The notes: generated by a model not told the origin, from the letters alone. A stretch of DNA of 64,000 nucleotides from Tolypothrix bouteillei VB521301 (GCF_000760695.4 NZ_JHEG04000001.1:2078717-2142716); one strand, 5' to 3'. Positions 1-8,497 are shown, counted from the first letter of the stretch. Program-made: numbers and translations.

Positions 1-1
1 A

Positions 2-163
2 GGAGAAGTGTTTCTAGAAATTTTTTGCAATCCTAATATTTGGCCTTCTCCCTTCGCCGCTAAAGTTTTGTTAACTATCCGTGACCTTAATATTCGCTTA
101 ACAACAGAAGCTGAACTGACCCGAGTTATTGAGGATGTGAATCAGTATTTAGAGAGGGAGTAG
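2..163 (+). CDS. C-terminal fragment of an unrecognised protein (5' end outside window)
   Basis: An open frame runs from base 2 to the TAG at 161-163 and gives 53 residues, ending in a charged helix-like tail (..VIEDVNQYLERE). The start lies off the left edge. The fragment carries no motif I can name. The composition (acidic and leucine-rich, with the helical segment after TIRDLNIRLTTE) looks like genuine coding sequence rather than noise, but no function can be offered. Confidence 0.5.
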   Translation, partial: GEVFLEIFCNPNIWPSPFAAKVLLTIRDLNIRLTTEAELTRVIEDVNQYLERE

Positions 164-484
164 ACGGTTGGGGGTTGGGAGACAAGGAGAAATCGTGTAT
201 TTCCCAATCCAAAATCTAAAATACCCATAAAGTAATTACACCCGATACAGCCACGCTTCAAAGACTGGTTGCTCGAAACGGCTGTATGCGGGTGTATTTC
301 AGGGAATTTTATAAAAACATTAGTACATATGTATTTAGCAGACGTGGAATATTTTCTTTTCCGGATAGTTGTGGGTTGTCGATGTAGTAGAGAATGTCAT
401 TCAACAAAAAGATGAAGTCTCTTTCCATCTAAATCACGCTTACCCGAAATCAGTTCCTAATCCATACATCGGAGCGAAAACCGA
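164..484. other. gene-free spacer with one strong inverted repeat
   Basis: No credible coding region is seen. The only structure is the inverted repeat at 237-296, described separately. The small open frame on the plus strand overlapping its right half runs antisense into the DUF4327 gene and is judged a shadow. Confidence 0.5.
237..296. repeat. inverted repeat / hairpin, 16-17 nt arms
   Basis: Left arm 237-252 (TACACCCGATACAGCC) pairs with right arm 280-296 (GGCTGTATGCGGGTGTA) with one bulged base and a 27-nt loop. It lies 74 bp after the partial upstream gene. It could be a terminator without a U-tract, a structured RNA or a repeat copy. Nothing in the sequence decides between these. Confidence 0.5.
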
Positions 485-721
485 TCAGTCGTTTTCCCAT
501 TGTTCGCGACCAATCAGATCGGCGATGCGATCGCGTAATAAAAAATCACACTTTTCCAATTCGCATTCAATGCAGACCCATTCTCTAGCTGGAATATACT
601 GGCACAGGGTGTAGATTGGCTGCTGTCTGCTAACCAAGCCCCTTTGAACTAACCGCCGTGCTTCCTCTTGTATCACGTCTAAAGAATAGTAACTGATAGA
701 AGGCACCGTATTCACACTCAT
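485..721 (-). CDS. DUF4327 family protein
   Basis: This 78-residue protein (MSVNTVPSISYYSLD...) has the features of the small cyanobacterial DUF4327 family. These are a YSLDVIQEEARRLV helix, a conserved CQYIPAREWVCIECELE segment with cysteines near residues 40 and 51-54, and an LLRDRIADLIG end. The function of the family is unknown. I chose the ATG at 721; the frame stays open to a TTG at 778, but the extra 19 residues do not look like family sequence. It stands alone on the minus strand, with about 1 kb of gene-free DNA upstream. Confidence 0.8.
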   Translation of the reverse strand: MSVNTVPSISYYSLDVIQEEARRLVQRGLVSRQQPIYTLCQYIPAREWVCIECELEKCDFLLRDRIADLIGREQWEND

Positions 722-1788
722 GATTTTTTGCTCACAGATTAACACGTAAGTAGTATTCCCAAAATTAGTTAGGAACAAACATCACCGGAAATAAAAGACT
801 AGTTGCTACAGTTTTGTAGTTTTATATACGGAACTATTTTCATTTTGACGCTACACATCCTCAAATTATATGAAGAAATGTTAAAATTGTCAAAGTTCTC
901 TGACATTTTCCAAGTTTGGCGTACACACGGGGTAAATATGGTAGTGCATTTGTCCAATACAGGTTGGATAAATCATAAATTACAAGAATAAGGGCATACG
1001 GCAGAAAGTCGAAGATGTTGAATGTTTCCAAAAAGTCAGTACGGGCGTTCTTTACCATAGGGTTCAATATCCATCCTCTAGAAATAAGGATGAAAAAGGT
1101 AAGAAACTTTAGGTAAAACCTTTTTCCACGCAACAAAGAGGCTACTTCTGCTCTGGTTACATACTCAACAAAGTACGTAAGGTACTCTCTCCACTCTTTT
1201 GTCTTTGTTTAGCAGAAAATACGCTTGAAACAATTGCTGGGATAGTGAGTATAAAGTGTTGCAAAACACAAAAGCTACCCTACAACACAAAGGTTCATTA
1301 GTCATGACTTATTAATATTTTCTTAAGGAAAACTGTTGCGACTTTGGTAGTTTGGGTAACTGACGGAATCAACAAACACAAAACTCACATTGACTACTAC
1401 ATGAGAAGTTTGCCTCCAAGTTAGCAATGGCTTGAGTTTAGCAATCAAGAGTCTAAGTTTCATATTCCATTTGAAATAAGTCTTTTTACTCTGAGACAGT
1501 GTTGATAAGTTTCCAAAGTTTTGTTGCCTTATATAACTTTTATGAGCGTCTGTGATTCTTGCTTTTCTGCTCTATTGCCTTTTTTCAAGTTATTTAGCGA
1601 TCGCATCATGATTAAATAAGCGCTGGCTCTCTTAACGGTTAACTATTAATATATCTTATGTGTTTCACTCCTTAGCCTTGAATTTTATATATATCAACAT
1701 TGAAACAGACGCGAAGGCTTCGCGTCTGTAAAATGTTTGGCTAATATACCATAAGTTGATTGTTGTTCACGTTACTTAATCTTTTAGA
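722..1788. other. 1.07-kb gene-free region
   Basis: AT-rich and without a convincing gene on either strand. Short frames at 803-991 (plus) and 861-1136 (minus) have noise-like composition and no ribosome-binding site. A short hairpin sits near the rbfA end (1706-1728). No tRNA, CRISPR or insertion-sequence signature was seen. Confidence 0.5.
1706..1728. terminator. perfect hairpin after rbfA
   Basis: CAGACGCGAA (1706-1715) and TTCGCGTCTG (1719-1728) form a 10-bp stem with a 3-nt loop, about 60 bp downstream of the rbfA stop. The placement suits a terminator for the DUF751-rbfA unit. This GCGAAGGCTTCGC-type palindrome is also the kind of motif that recurs in cyanobacterial spacers, so it may be a repeat copy. 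Confidence 0.45.
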
Positions 1789-2187
1789 TTAAGATTCTTC
1801 ATCTTTATCGTAATTGTTTTCTCGCTCGGGCTTCCGTTCTTCCTGCAATCGGTTTAAGAGTGACAGCACTTTAGTACCGCGTTCTATAGAACGATCTTCA
1901 ATAAAGACGACTTCTGGAGTGCGACGCAGGCGAACTCTTGCACCTAGTTCGCTGCGGACATAACCTGTCGCCGACTTTAGCCCAGCCATTGTTTCTGCTT
2001 TGGCTTCCTCCGAACCATATATACTGACGTAGATTTTGGCGTGCTGCAAATCACCAGAAACATCAACGTCAGTGACACTTACCATTCCTGTACCCACACG
2101 GTCATCCTTAATCCCGTTGAGCAGCATTTGGCTAACTTCCCGTTTTATCAATTCAGCAACTCGGGAAACACGGCGATCTGTAGCCAT
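1789..2187 (-). CDS. rbfA: 30S ribosome-binding factor RbfA
   Basis: RbfA is a 132-residue, single-KH-like-domain factor that binds the 30S subunit during late 16S rRNA maturation and cold adaptation. The sequence shows the family pattern: an N-terminal helix ([18 protein letters not shown]), a [20 protein letters not shown] strand-helix core at residues 36-57, and [27 protein letters not shown] toward the end. An acidic/basic tail follows ([14 protein letters not shown]). A GAGGAG ribosome-binding site lies upstream of the ATG. It follows the DUF751 gene by 56 bp on the same strand, so the two are probably cotranscribed. Confidence 0.95.
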   Translation of the reverse strand: MATDRRVSRVAELIKREVSQMLLNGIKDDRVGTGMVSVTDVDVSGDLQHAKIYVSIYGSEEAKAETMAGLKSATGYVRSELGARVRLRRTPEVVFIEDRSIERGTKVLSLLNRLQEERKPERENNYDKDEES

Positions 2188-2243
2188 AACAATTTATCTC
2201 CTCACAAGAGGTTGTAATGATGAAAATATCTCTAAACTTCAGA

Positions 2244-2450
2244 CTAAACTGAGCTTAAGCCCAGCATTGCGCGCAAAGTCAGAGTGACGAAAACAAGACT
2301 AGCTCCAAAAAATCCCAAAAGAGCGACTAAGGTAACTGGGCGTTTAAATAACGGTATCAAAGGCGAAAATGCGTTTAACACGACTCCTAAGAGAATAGTC
2401 ACCAAGTAACGGGGATATCTAAAGACGTTTGCCCAAAATCCTTCAAACAT
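2244..2450 (-). CDS. DUF751 family protein (Ycf33-like)
   Basis: A 68-residue membrane protein matching the DUF751/Ycf33 family of cyanobacteria and plastids. It opens with MFEGFWANVFRYPRYLVT and has two hydrophobic segments (about residues 16-33 and 39-60) separated by a short basic turn (PLFKRP). The role is unknown; it is presumably thylakoid- or plasma-membrane located. It is the first gene of a likely two-gene unit with rbfA, an arrangement I associate with cyanobacterial genomes. Confidence 0.85.
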   Translation of the reverse strand: MFEGFWANVFRYPRYLVTILLGVVLNAFSPLIPLFKRPVTLVALLGFFGASLVFVTLTLRAMLGLSSV

Positions 2451-3064
2451 TTGATTTGAGATGGTTTTGATATAAGATGTAGGTTGGTTTCTCCCTATAA
2501 TCTTATCTTAATACAGCGAGCGGGAACCAGTAAGCCGTTGATTTTTCTATTTTAAAGTAGTGTATTTTAATATAAATAAATTTTTTCTACCAATAATGGT
2601 GGCAGTACTGTATGTGTAACTGGATGTCGCAGAAATTGCTCGGACAAATCTTTGGGTAATAGGCATTTAGCACCCTATTTTTATTTGATAAATCTCATAA
2701 AATGAATATTTTAAAATTAAAGAAATTTGATAATAATTTTTATATATTTTTTGGGTTTAATTTGATTCGTTTCAGTTTTTTACTTCCCTTTATACCCCCG
2801 CTTCCTAATTTAAGTTTCTATCAATTAAGAGACAAATTATACTATTTTGAAAAGAGACTACAAAATATATTGTTTGAAACTAAGATTCAACAAAGCAGTC
2901 GCAATCCCTAATATTAAATAGTAAGATTGGCGGGGGAAATAGAGAAGAATTGGAGTTAAACTGAAAGGTATCCAAGGTATAATAAACATTTAAACAAACA
3001 GGATAAAGTCAGAAATAAATTGGTTAAGCTTGCGTTCATAAAGTAGATGCAAATAACCATGACT
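2451..3064. other. AT-rich gene-free spacer
   Basis: A 614-bp stretch between the start of DUF751 and the end of the HetZ-related gene. A 69-residue open frame at 2702-2911 (plus) is very rich in F, N, K and I codons, lacks a ribosome-binding site and looks like a chance product of AT-rich DNA. The promoter of the DUF751-rbfA unit should lie at the left end. No other element was recognised. Confidence 0.45.
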
Positions 3065-4285
3065 TTAACCGGGCTGAATTTCAGTGTTTCCGTTCCGAAT
3101 ATCCCATGCAAGTTCTAACAGTTGAGTCCAGCGCTTTTGTAGTTGTTTGGGGGTACATTTAACAGCTTTAGCGATCGCTTGGTCGCTTTGCTTTTCAGCT
3201 TTGAGGTCTAGTATTTGGCGTTGCTGTTCGGTTAATTGGCTTAAAAATATATCCCACTGTTGAGATGATAAACCCAACTTTTGCTCCAACCCAGCGCCGA
3301 GCCATTGATGTACCAATTGCCAGTGGTGTTGTTTTGCGAACTTTTCCACATGATATTTAAAACGCTGTTGTAAATAATCTCTCTGACGACTGGTAAGACC
3401 GAGAATTTGATCGATTTCTGGAGCAGAAAAATCTTGTAATTTTAATGTTAAGTAATCGACACAGTCAGATTGTCCTTGCGATTCTAAGTATTTTACTAAT
3501 TCCGAAATGACGCGATCGCGCTCGGATTCCTCAGCGGGATCGAAGCTCGGTTGTGCAATCATTTGAGAACGTACTTGTTGAACTGCCGAATTCCGTTGGT
3601 AAGATTCGGAATCTTCAGTTTTGCCAGACTCAACTGCCCTTTCAATATCAACTGTTGTTTCTTGAGGTAGACGGCGAGCAAAACCTTGAGCACGCAGTAT
3701 CACAAGCTGTTGATTGGCACCACCAGGTAAGTTAATGCGACGCTTGGCATACTGTTCGGTAAACGCCATGTATTCTGCCAGTTCTAATTGAGTCCGAGGT
3801 GTGTAATCTTCAGCTAATTCGTTTTCCCGACGGAAAGCTTTAATTGCTTCCAAATAAAACGCTTGCAGAAAGTCTTCAATTAGGTTGTAACGGGCATCAA
3901 ATCCTAAATCGGAGTTAGGTGTGGCAACGTGGCGATAAACCATAGCACCCAGTTGGCTGTGTAATTCTACCCGACCTTTTTTTGAACCTAATTGGTAGTA
4001 ATGCAGGCATTTATGCAACCGATGTCTAGCTAAAGTGACTAACCAAGACGTAACTTGTCCGGAAGTTTTAATACGAGAACTTTTTTCACAAATACGTTCT
4101 ACCTCTCGGGCTATGCGCTTTGCTACAGCTTCCATGCAATCCAGTGATGTTTTCACCTCAGGTTGCATATCCTGACACAACATTTGCACCAAAGCATTTG
4201 TATCAATTGTTTGGGATTGTTCTGTAGAAGCTTCGCGATTGAAATCTGGTGTTGGGGTAGGTAGATTGGCGAGGTTAGCTTTCAT
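3065..4285 (-). CDS. HetZ-related protein (heterocyst differentiation regulator family)
   Basis: About 406 residues in the HetZ family, DNA-binding regulators of early heterocyst differentiation in Anabaena, with paralogues found widely in filamentous cyanobacteria. Matching segments include AVAKRIAREVERICEKSSRI, LARHRLHKCLHYYQLGSKKGRVELHS, ELAEYMAFTEQYAKRRI, and DVDYLTLKLQD followed by ILGLTSRQRDYLQQRFKYH, which resembles a sigma-like helix-turn-helix. A second HTH-like stretch (LTEQQRQILDLKAEKQSDQAIA) precedes the C-terminus. I chose the ATG at 4285; a TTG at 4321 would add 12 residues. No patU or hetP neighbour is present, so this is more likely a paralogue than HetZ itself. Confidence 0.75.
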   Translation of the reverse strand: MKANLANLPTPTPDFNREASTEQSQTIDTNALVQMLCQDMQPEVKTSLDCMEAVAKRIAREVERICEKSSRIKTSGQVTSWLVTLARHRLHKCLHYYQLGSKKGRVELHSQLGAMVYRHVATPNSDLGFDARYNLIEDFLQAFYLEAIKAFRRENELAEDYTPRTQLELAEYMAFTEQYAKRRINLPGGANQQLVILRAQGFARRLPQETTVDIERAVESGKTEDSESYQRNSAVQQVRSQMIAQPSFDPAEESERDRVISELVKYLESQGQSDCVDYLTLKLQDFSAPEIDQILGLTSRQRDYLQQRFKYHVEKFAKQHHWQLVHQWLGAGLEQKLGLSSQQWDIFLSQLTEQQRQILDLKAEKQSDQAIAKAVKCTPKQLQKRWTQLLELAWDIRNGNTEIQPG

Positions 4286-4660
4286 GATGTTTCTGGGAGT
4301 GGTATAGCACCGTAAGGACAAAGCATAAACAGCGCTGAGGTGTCAAGCTTCTACTGACGAATAACTTACATATTCTTCATATGTCAAGAACCGCCATCAG
4401 CACTGCTTACATATAAGACTGTAGAGCATCCGGAAAAGTTACAGGGATTGCATTGTGTCGCTTCGTTCACAAGCCACCAGATACTCAGTGGCATGCAATT
4501 CTCTACAGCCAAATTAAAATGGCTCTAACCTGAACTCTGTAAGGCTTTTGACCCAATTGAGTGACTGGCACTTTCAGCTTAACAAGTATGACAATCGTAA
4601 AACTGGAGCGCTAAACCTTCAAAATCCGAAATCGTCAGATGAAGTAGTGATGTATAAAGC
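4286..4660. other. gene-free spacer upstream of the HetZ-related gene
   Basis: A 375-bp region between the start of the HetZ-related gene and the stop of the YciO-type gene, both on the minus strand. It must hold the promoter of the former. I see no clear operator, tRNA or repeat. A 68-residue plus-strand frame crossing it runs antisense into the YciO gene and is rejected. Confidence 0.4.
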
Positions 4661-5317
4661 TTATACTAGCGTTGCAGCTTTTTCCCAACCCAAACCTTGT
4701 CTTGTGAGAACTGGTCGTTCTCCTGTCAAGTCTAAAATGGTAGAGACTTCATAAGTGGGTTCCTCGCCAGTATCCACAATCACATCTACCAGTTTATCCA
4801 AGCGATCGAACATTTCTACGCGGGAGAGGAAAGGGTCTGTTCCTACCTCAAGCAACTCATCAACATCATCTGAAGGCACGTGGGCTGAAGTGGAAATAAT
4901 TGGGTTTTCTAATGCCATTAGCAGTGCCAAGCAAACGGTGTGATTTGGGACTCTAATTCCAGTCGTTTTCCGTTTCGGATTTTGTACCAACCTCGGTACT
5001 AACTTAGTCGCAGGTAGTAAAAACGTATACGGACCGGGAATCAGACGCTTCATAATTCGATAAGCTGTATCCTTTACAAAAGCATACGTGGTGACATTTG
5101 AGAGAGAGGGGCACAAAAATGTTAGCGGTTTATCATTTGCTAACTGTTTGATCTGCCGCACTCGCTCCACTGCTGACTTAACATTTAGATCGCATCCAAT
5201 CGCATAAACCGTGTCAGTAGGATAAAGCATCACCGCGCCGCGTCGCAATTCTGCTTGTATCTCTTCTATTCGTCGAGATTGCGGATTATCAGGATGAACT
5301 GGAAAAATTTTTGCCAT
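4661..5317 (-). CDS. YrdC/Sua5-domain protein of the YciO type (annotated family: L-threonylcarbamoyladenylate synthase)
   Basis: This 218-residue single YrdC-like domain belongs to the superfamily of TsaC/Sua5, which makes threonylcarbamoyl-AMP for tRNA t6A modification. Recognisable parts are RRGAVMLYPTDTVYAIGCD (27-45), the TYAFVKDTAYRIMKRLIPGPYTFLL core (about 81-105), a KRKTTGIRVPNH segment and STSAH near residue 143. This organisation follows E. coli YciO more closely than TsaC. The SxN motif of true synthases reads S-A-H here, and the KxRP element is degenerate (IKQLANDKP). The function may therefore differ from t6A synthesis. ATG at 5317; monocistronic. Confidence 0.8.
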   Translation of the reverse strand: MAKIFPVHPDNPQSRRIEEIQAELRRGAVMLYPTDTVYAIGCDLNVKSAVERVRQIKQLANDKPLTFLCPSLSNVTTYAFVKDTAYRIMKRLIPGPYTFLLPATKLVPRLVQNPKRKTTGIRVPNHTVCLALLMALENPIISTSAHVPSDDVDELLEVGTDPFLSRVEMFDRLDKLVDVIVDTGEEPTYEVSTILDLTGERPVLTRQGLGWEKAATLV

Positions 5318-5712
5318 AAGAGATAAATAAGGGTTGTTGGTGGTTGTTAGTTGTTAGTGGTGAGTAGGTGGTGGGATGAGTGCTGTCTTCTGCTTGCAAC
5401 TTCTCTCCTCCATAGGGAACTGGCAGAAAAAGAGGGTTAGTGATAGTTTGTGTACGGGCGCAAAGCAATGTGCCTCAACTAACCCTTCGGGTATCTCCGA
5501 GAGGAGATGTGCAAGGCATATAGCTTCGCTTATTGCCCTTACGGGCAAAGCCTACAGCATCGTGCAATGTCCGGGCATAAGAAATACGCAATGCCCTTAG
5601 CTATACCCGCACGGGGCTATATGCCAGTCCCCCATGCAAGGAGACCTTTTTACAGGGCTAGACTTACTATTAACCACCAAAGACTAACAACTAACAACTA
5701 ACTACTAAACTA
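5318..5712. other. repeat-rich spacer between yciO-type gene and larC
   Basis: Divergent spacer bounded by opposite-facing 7-bp repeat arms (5333-5368 and 5670-5709). The middle carries small palindromes such as GCCCTTACGGGC near 5536. Small open frames inside it are repeat translations, not genes. Promoters for both flanking genes must lie here. Confidence 0.5.
5333..5709. repeat. inverted-arm heptamer repeat element A
   Basis: GTTGTTAGTTGTTAGTGG-type 7-mers at 5333-5368 face the complementary orientation (ACTAACAACTAACAACTAAC) at 5670-5709. The right arm abuts the larC start codon by a few bases. This is one of eight such opposed pairs in the window. Confidence 0.65.
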
Positions 5713-6966
5713 ATGACTAAAATTGCTTATTTTCAGTGCCCAACGGGTATTTCAGGTGATATGTGCTTGGGCAGTTTGGTGAGCCTGGGCGTTCCTTTAG
5801 AGTACTTAACTGAAAACTTAAACAAGTTAGGAATTGAGGGTGAGTACCAGATCGAGGCAGAACTAGTCCTTCGCAACGGTCAACAGGCTACGAAAGTTCA
5901 TGTGAACTTAACAAAGCACCATCACCATGACTCCCAACACAGCCACCATCACGGACGCCACTTACCTGAAATCCGCGAGATGATTTTAAAGGCTGAGTTA
6001 CCATCACGTGCCAAAGCATGGAGTTTGGCCGTATTTCAACAATTGGCGGTAGCCGAAGGATTAGTGCATGGTGTTCCTCCCGAAAACGTTCATTTTCACG
6101 AAGTAGGTGCAATAGATGCAATTGTAGATATTGTTGGCACTTGTTTGGGACTAGATTGGCTTTTAATTGAAAGCAATGAGAAAGAATTGCCCTTACTATA
6201 CTGTTCGCCCCAACCAGTCGGTGGAGGAACTGTCAAAGCAGCACACGGTCAGATGGCAGTGCCAGTACCAGCCGTCTTGAAATTGTGGGAAATGCGCGGT
6301 TGTCCGGTGTATAGCAACGGCATTGAACGGGAATTGGTGACACCAACTGGAGCTGCAATTGTCACAACCCTTGCAGTCAACTTTGGCTCGCCACCCCCAA
6401 TGACCATCAAACAAGTAGGATTGGGAGCAGGTTCTATAAATTTACCAATACCAAATATTTTACGCTTGTGGATCGGTGAAGCAGATGTTTCCCACAGTCC
6501 AAGTTTAGAAACGATCGCAATTTTGGAAACCCAAATAGATGACTTGAACCCGCAAGCGATCGGCTACTTATTTGACACCTTGTTTGCAGCTGGTGCAGTG
6601 GATGTTTTTACCCAACCCATTGGCATGAAAAAATCCCGGACGGGAATTTTGCTAACTGTTATTTGCCATCCCGAGAATTTATCTAACTGTGAAACAATTT
6701 TGTTTCGTGAAACTACGACTCTAGGAATTCGCCGTTCTACTCAACAACGTGCCATTCTCTCAAGAGAAATTCAACCAATAGAGATTGAATATGGTACGGT
6801 ACGTGTTAAAGTCGCATGGACGGGTCAGGAAAAAGATAAAGCCATTTCTAACGTACAACCGGAATACGAAGACTGTGCAGAATTAGCAAGAAAGAACAAT
6901 ATTTCCTGGCGGGAAATTCACCGACTGGCATTAAACCAGTGGTATGTTCAGCATAAAAACCAGTAG
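5713..6966 (+). CDS. larC: nickel pincer cofactor biosynthesis protein LarC
   Basis: LarC is the CTP-dependent nickel insertase that metallates the pincer cofactor used by lactate racemase-type enzymes. This 417-residue protein starts with the family signature (MTKIAYFQCPTGISGDMCLGSL), has the HFHEVGAIDAIVDIVG metal/nucleotide region at about 127-142, and VTPTGAAI near 212. The C-terminal LarC2-type domain starts around ETQIDDLNPQAIGYL. A histidine-rich stretch (HHHHDSQHSHHHGRH, about 70-84) probably stores or delivers nickel. Both halves are in one frame, unlike the frameshifted larC1/larC2 of Lactobacillus. No larA, larB or larE is nearby. Confidence 0.93.
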   Translation: MTKIAYFQCPTGISGDMCLGSLVSLGVPLEYLTENLNKLGIEGEYQIEAELVLRNGQQATKVHVNLTKHHHHDSQHSHHHGRHLPEIREMILKAELPSRAKAWSLAVFQQLAVAEGLVHGVPPENVHFHEVGAIDAIVDIVGTCLGLDWLLIESNEKELPLLYCSPQPVGGGTVKAAHGQMAVPVPAVLKLWEMRGCPVYSNGIERELVTPTGAAIVTTLAVNFGSPPPMTIKQVGLGAGSINLPIPNILRLWIGEADVSHSPSLETIAILETQIDDLNPQAIGYLFDTLFAAGAVDVFTQPIGMKKSRTGILLTVICHPENLSNCETILFRETTTLGIRRSTQQRAILSREIQPIEIEYGTVRVKVAWTGQEKDKAISNVQPEYEDCAELARKNNISWREIHRLALNQWYVQHKNQ

Positions 6967-6996
6967 AGACACGTTATAACAACGCATCTCTACTGG
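6958..6996. terminator. hairpin overlapping the larC stop codon
   Basis: An 18-nt arm beginning AACCAGTAGAGA pairs with TCTCTACTGGTT downstream with two mismatches and a loop of about 5 nt. The larC TAG lies within the left arm. It separates larC from the convergent lipoprotein genes, so a bidirectional terminator is likely. Confidence 0.55.
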
Positions 6997-7023
6997 TTAT
7001 GGAGAGCGATCGCGAATCACTGT

Positions 7024-7617
7024 TTAGTCAACAGCATCTCTGATAGCATTACCTGCTTCTGCAGCTTTATTCCGAGTATTTCTACCCAAATCGCTAGCCG
7101 CATTGCCAGTATTTTCTTTGATGTTCTCAATGCCTCTTTGGGTTCCCTTGATAAAATCACTGGTGGTTTTTTGAGCTTTATCTGCTGTTCTTTCACCACC
7201 TTCTCTTAGGGTGTCACCAAAATCTTTGGCATTCTCATTCTTTTTACCAAGAATGCGACGACCAACTTCTCCTACGTTGCTGGATTCGTCAATGACGTTG
7301 CGCTCAGCATTCTCTTTGAGATATTCAGCTCTAGCTTTCACGTTAGCTGATTGATTTCTGGGGTCTACATCGCTAAAGTTATTCATTCCGCCCTCATAGG
7401 GAGATAGCTGATTCTCTCCCTTGGGTACGTATACATTGGAATTAGGTCTTGCAGACTGTTCTCCCACGATTTGATGAGGTATTTCCCTGCTTTGATTAGG
7501 TGTTGTTGCAACTGCAGAATCACAAGCCTGTGTTAAGAACAGGATTGCACTTGCAACAAAAGCTGTTAAAACTTTCAGGGGACGCAAATTTTTCAACACA
7601 GCAACTACTCTTCTCAT
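7024..7617 (-). CDS. DUF6658-type lipoprotein, copy 2
   Basis: A 197-residue exported protein. The N-terminus has basic residues, a hydrophobic stretch (LTAFVASAILFL) and the lipobox LTQAC, so Cys32 is the predicted lipidation site. The mature part is hydrophilic. Its C-terminal 90 residues are a helical, glycine/alanine-containing repeat-like region (KTTSDFIKGTQRGIENIKENTGNAASDLG..) of the type seen in stress-related apolipoprotein-like proteins. It is a paralogue of the gene just upstream, sharing the KLRxLxxLTAFLAxxLL-x-AC leader and the ANPxNxxxQ and NPY/SPY-GG segments. AAGGAG lies 8 bases before the ATG. The family name is from memory; the function is unknown. Confidence 0.7.
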   Translation of the reverse strand: MRRVVAVLKNLRPLKVLTAFVASAILFLTQACDSAVATTPNQSREIPHQIVGEQSARPNSNVYVPKGENQLSPYEGGMNNFSDVDPRNQSANVKARAEYLKENAERNVIDESSNVGEVGRRILGKKNENAKDFGDTLREGGERTADKAQKTTSDFIKGTQRGIENIKENTGNAASDLGRNTRNKAAEAGNAIRDAVD

Positions 7618-7710
7618 AGTGCTACTCCTTGCAATGAGTGTACTTAATTTAAACTTCCGTCAGAAAGCGGTTAGCAATGCAGTCATTGACTGTTTGCAAT
7701 TCACTATCGA

Positions 7711-8250
7711 CTACTTACCGACTGCTGGATTCTTTTGCAATTCCGGTCTCTGAGATGCTTCATCTGCTTTGTCGTTGATGAATCCTGAGGCATCTTGGAA
7801 TGCTTTTCCAACAGTATCAAGTCTGTCTTTAGCGCGTTCTACAACGCTCGACTCACGCTGAATTAAACCACCTGGTTCGGGCTGTTGAAAGTCTTTAGCA
7901 GATTTGATAGGCAATTCTGCTTCTTTATAAGCTCTACCTTCTGGTGTTTCAGCACCAGGATAAAGTTTGACTTCCTTATTAACAGCTGTTGCGACTATTG
8001 ATGGTGACTTTAGCTGTAAGCTCGATTGGTCTAGCCCAGATTTGGACATCTTTGAATTCGTATATTTATCCCCACCACCTTTATAAGGGTTGTTTGCACC
8101 ACCAGCTTGTACGGCGGGGTTTTTTGGATTCGCACCTTGAACGTCTGCATTACTGCAAGCAGTGCTTACTATCAACAATAGACCAGCCAAAAATACAGTT
8201 AAAATCTGGCGCAGCCGCAGTTTGTTTAAAAAAGCTGTTAAACGGTTCAC
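7711..8250 (-). CDS. DUF6658-type lipoprotein, copy 1
   Basis: About 179 residues. I place the start at the GTG at 8250 because a strong AAGGAGG lies 5 bases upstream. The open frame continues to 8307, but the added residues precede a good ribosome-binding site. The leader (LNKLRLRQILTVFLAGLLLIVSTAC) ends in the lipobox VSTAC. The mature part holds ANPKNPAVQAGGANNPYKGGGDKY, an acidic/basic middle and a helical C-terminus. The downstream paralogue starts 94 bp after its stop, so the pair probably arose by tandem duplication and is cotranscribed. The name DUF6658 is from memory. Confidence 0.7.
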   Translation of the reverse strand: MNRLTAFLNKLRLRQILTVFLAGLLLIVSTACSNADVQGANPKNPAVQAGGANNPYKGGGDKYTNSKMSKSGLDQSSLQLKSPSIVATAVNKEVKLYPGAETPEGRAYKEAELPIKSAKDFQQPEPGGLIQRESSVVERAKDRLDTVGKAFQDASGFINDKADEASQRPELQKNPAVGK

Positions 8251-8290
8251 CAATTCCTCCTTGTAACCTCCAACAAGTAACAATAGGACT

Positions 8291-8497
8291 TCAGAAAATT
8301 CCTTCACTCAAAATTTTTCTATGAAGGAACTTTTCGTTTTCGCTTTGTTGTTGCTTGCCTAAGATTTGCAATATTTGACCAACAGGTACTAAGATTACAG
8401 AGAAAATGGCAATTCTTTCCTCTAGCAAAGGTCTCATTTCTTTTAACGCTGCTTTGCTCTTCTTCTCTAACTTAAGAAGGATATAAGCTATTGTCAT
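8291..8497 (-). CDS. possible small hypothetical protein
   Basis: A 68-codon frame with ATG at 8497 gives MTIAYILLKLEKKSKAALKE followed by a hydrophobic stretch (IAIFSVILVPVGQILQIL) and a charged tail. It sits just upstream of the lipoprotein pair on the same strand. No clear Shine-Dalgarno sequence precedes the ATG, and I do not recognise the protein. It may be a small membrane protein or a chance frame in the leader of the lipoprotein operon. Confidence 0.3.
   Translation of the reverse strand: MTIAYILLKLEKKSKAALKEMRPLLEERIAIFSVILVPVGQILQILGKQQQSENEKFLHRKILSEGIF

Noticed and set aside
861..1136. 91-codon minus-strand open frame
   Set aside because: Non-family-like composition, no ribosome-binding site, AT-rich spacer; overlaps another equally weak frame.
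2702..2911. 69-codon open frame rich in F, N, K, I
   Set aside because: Typical product of AT-rich DNA; no ribosome-binding site and no recognisable motif.
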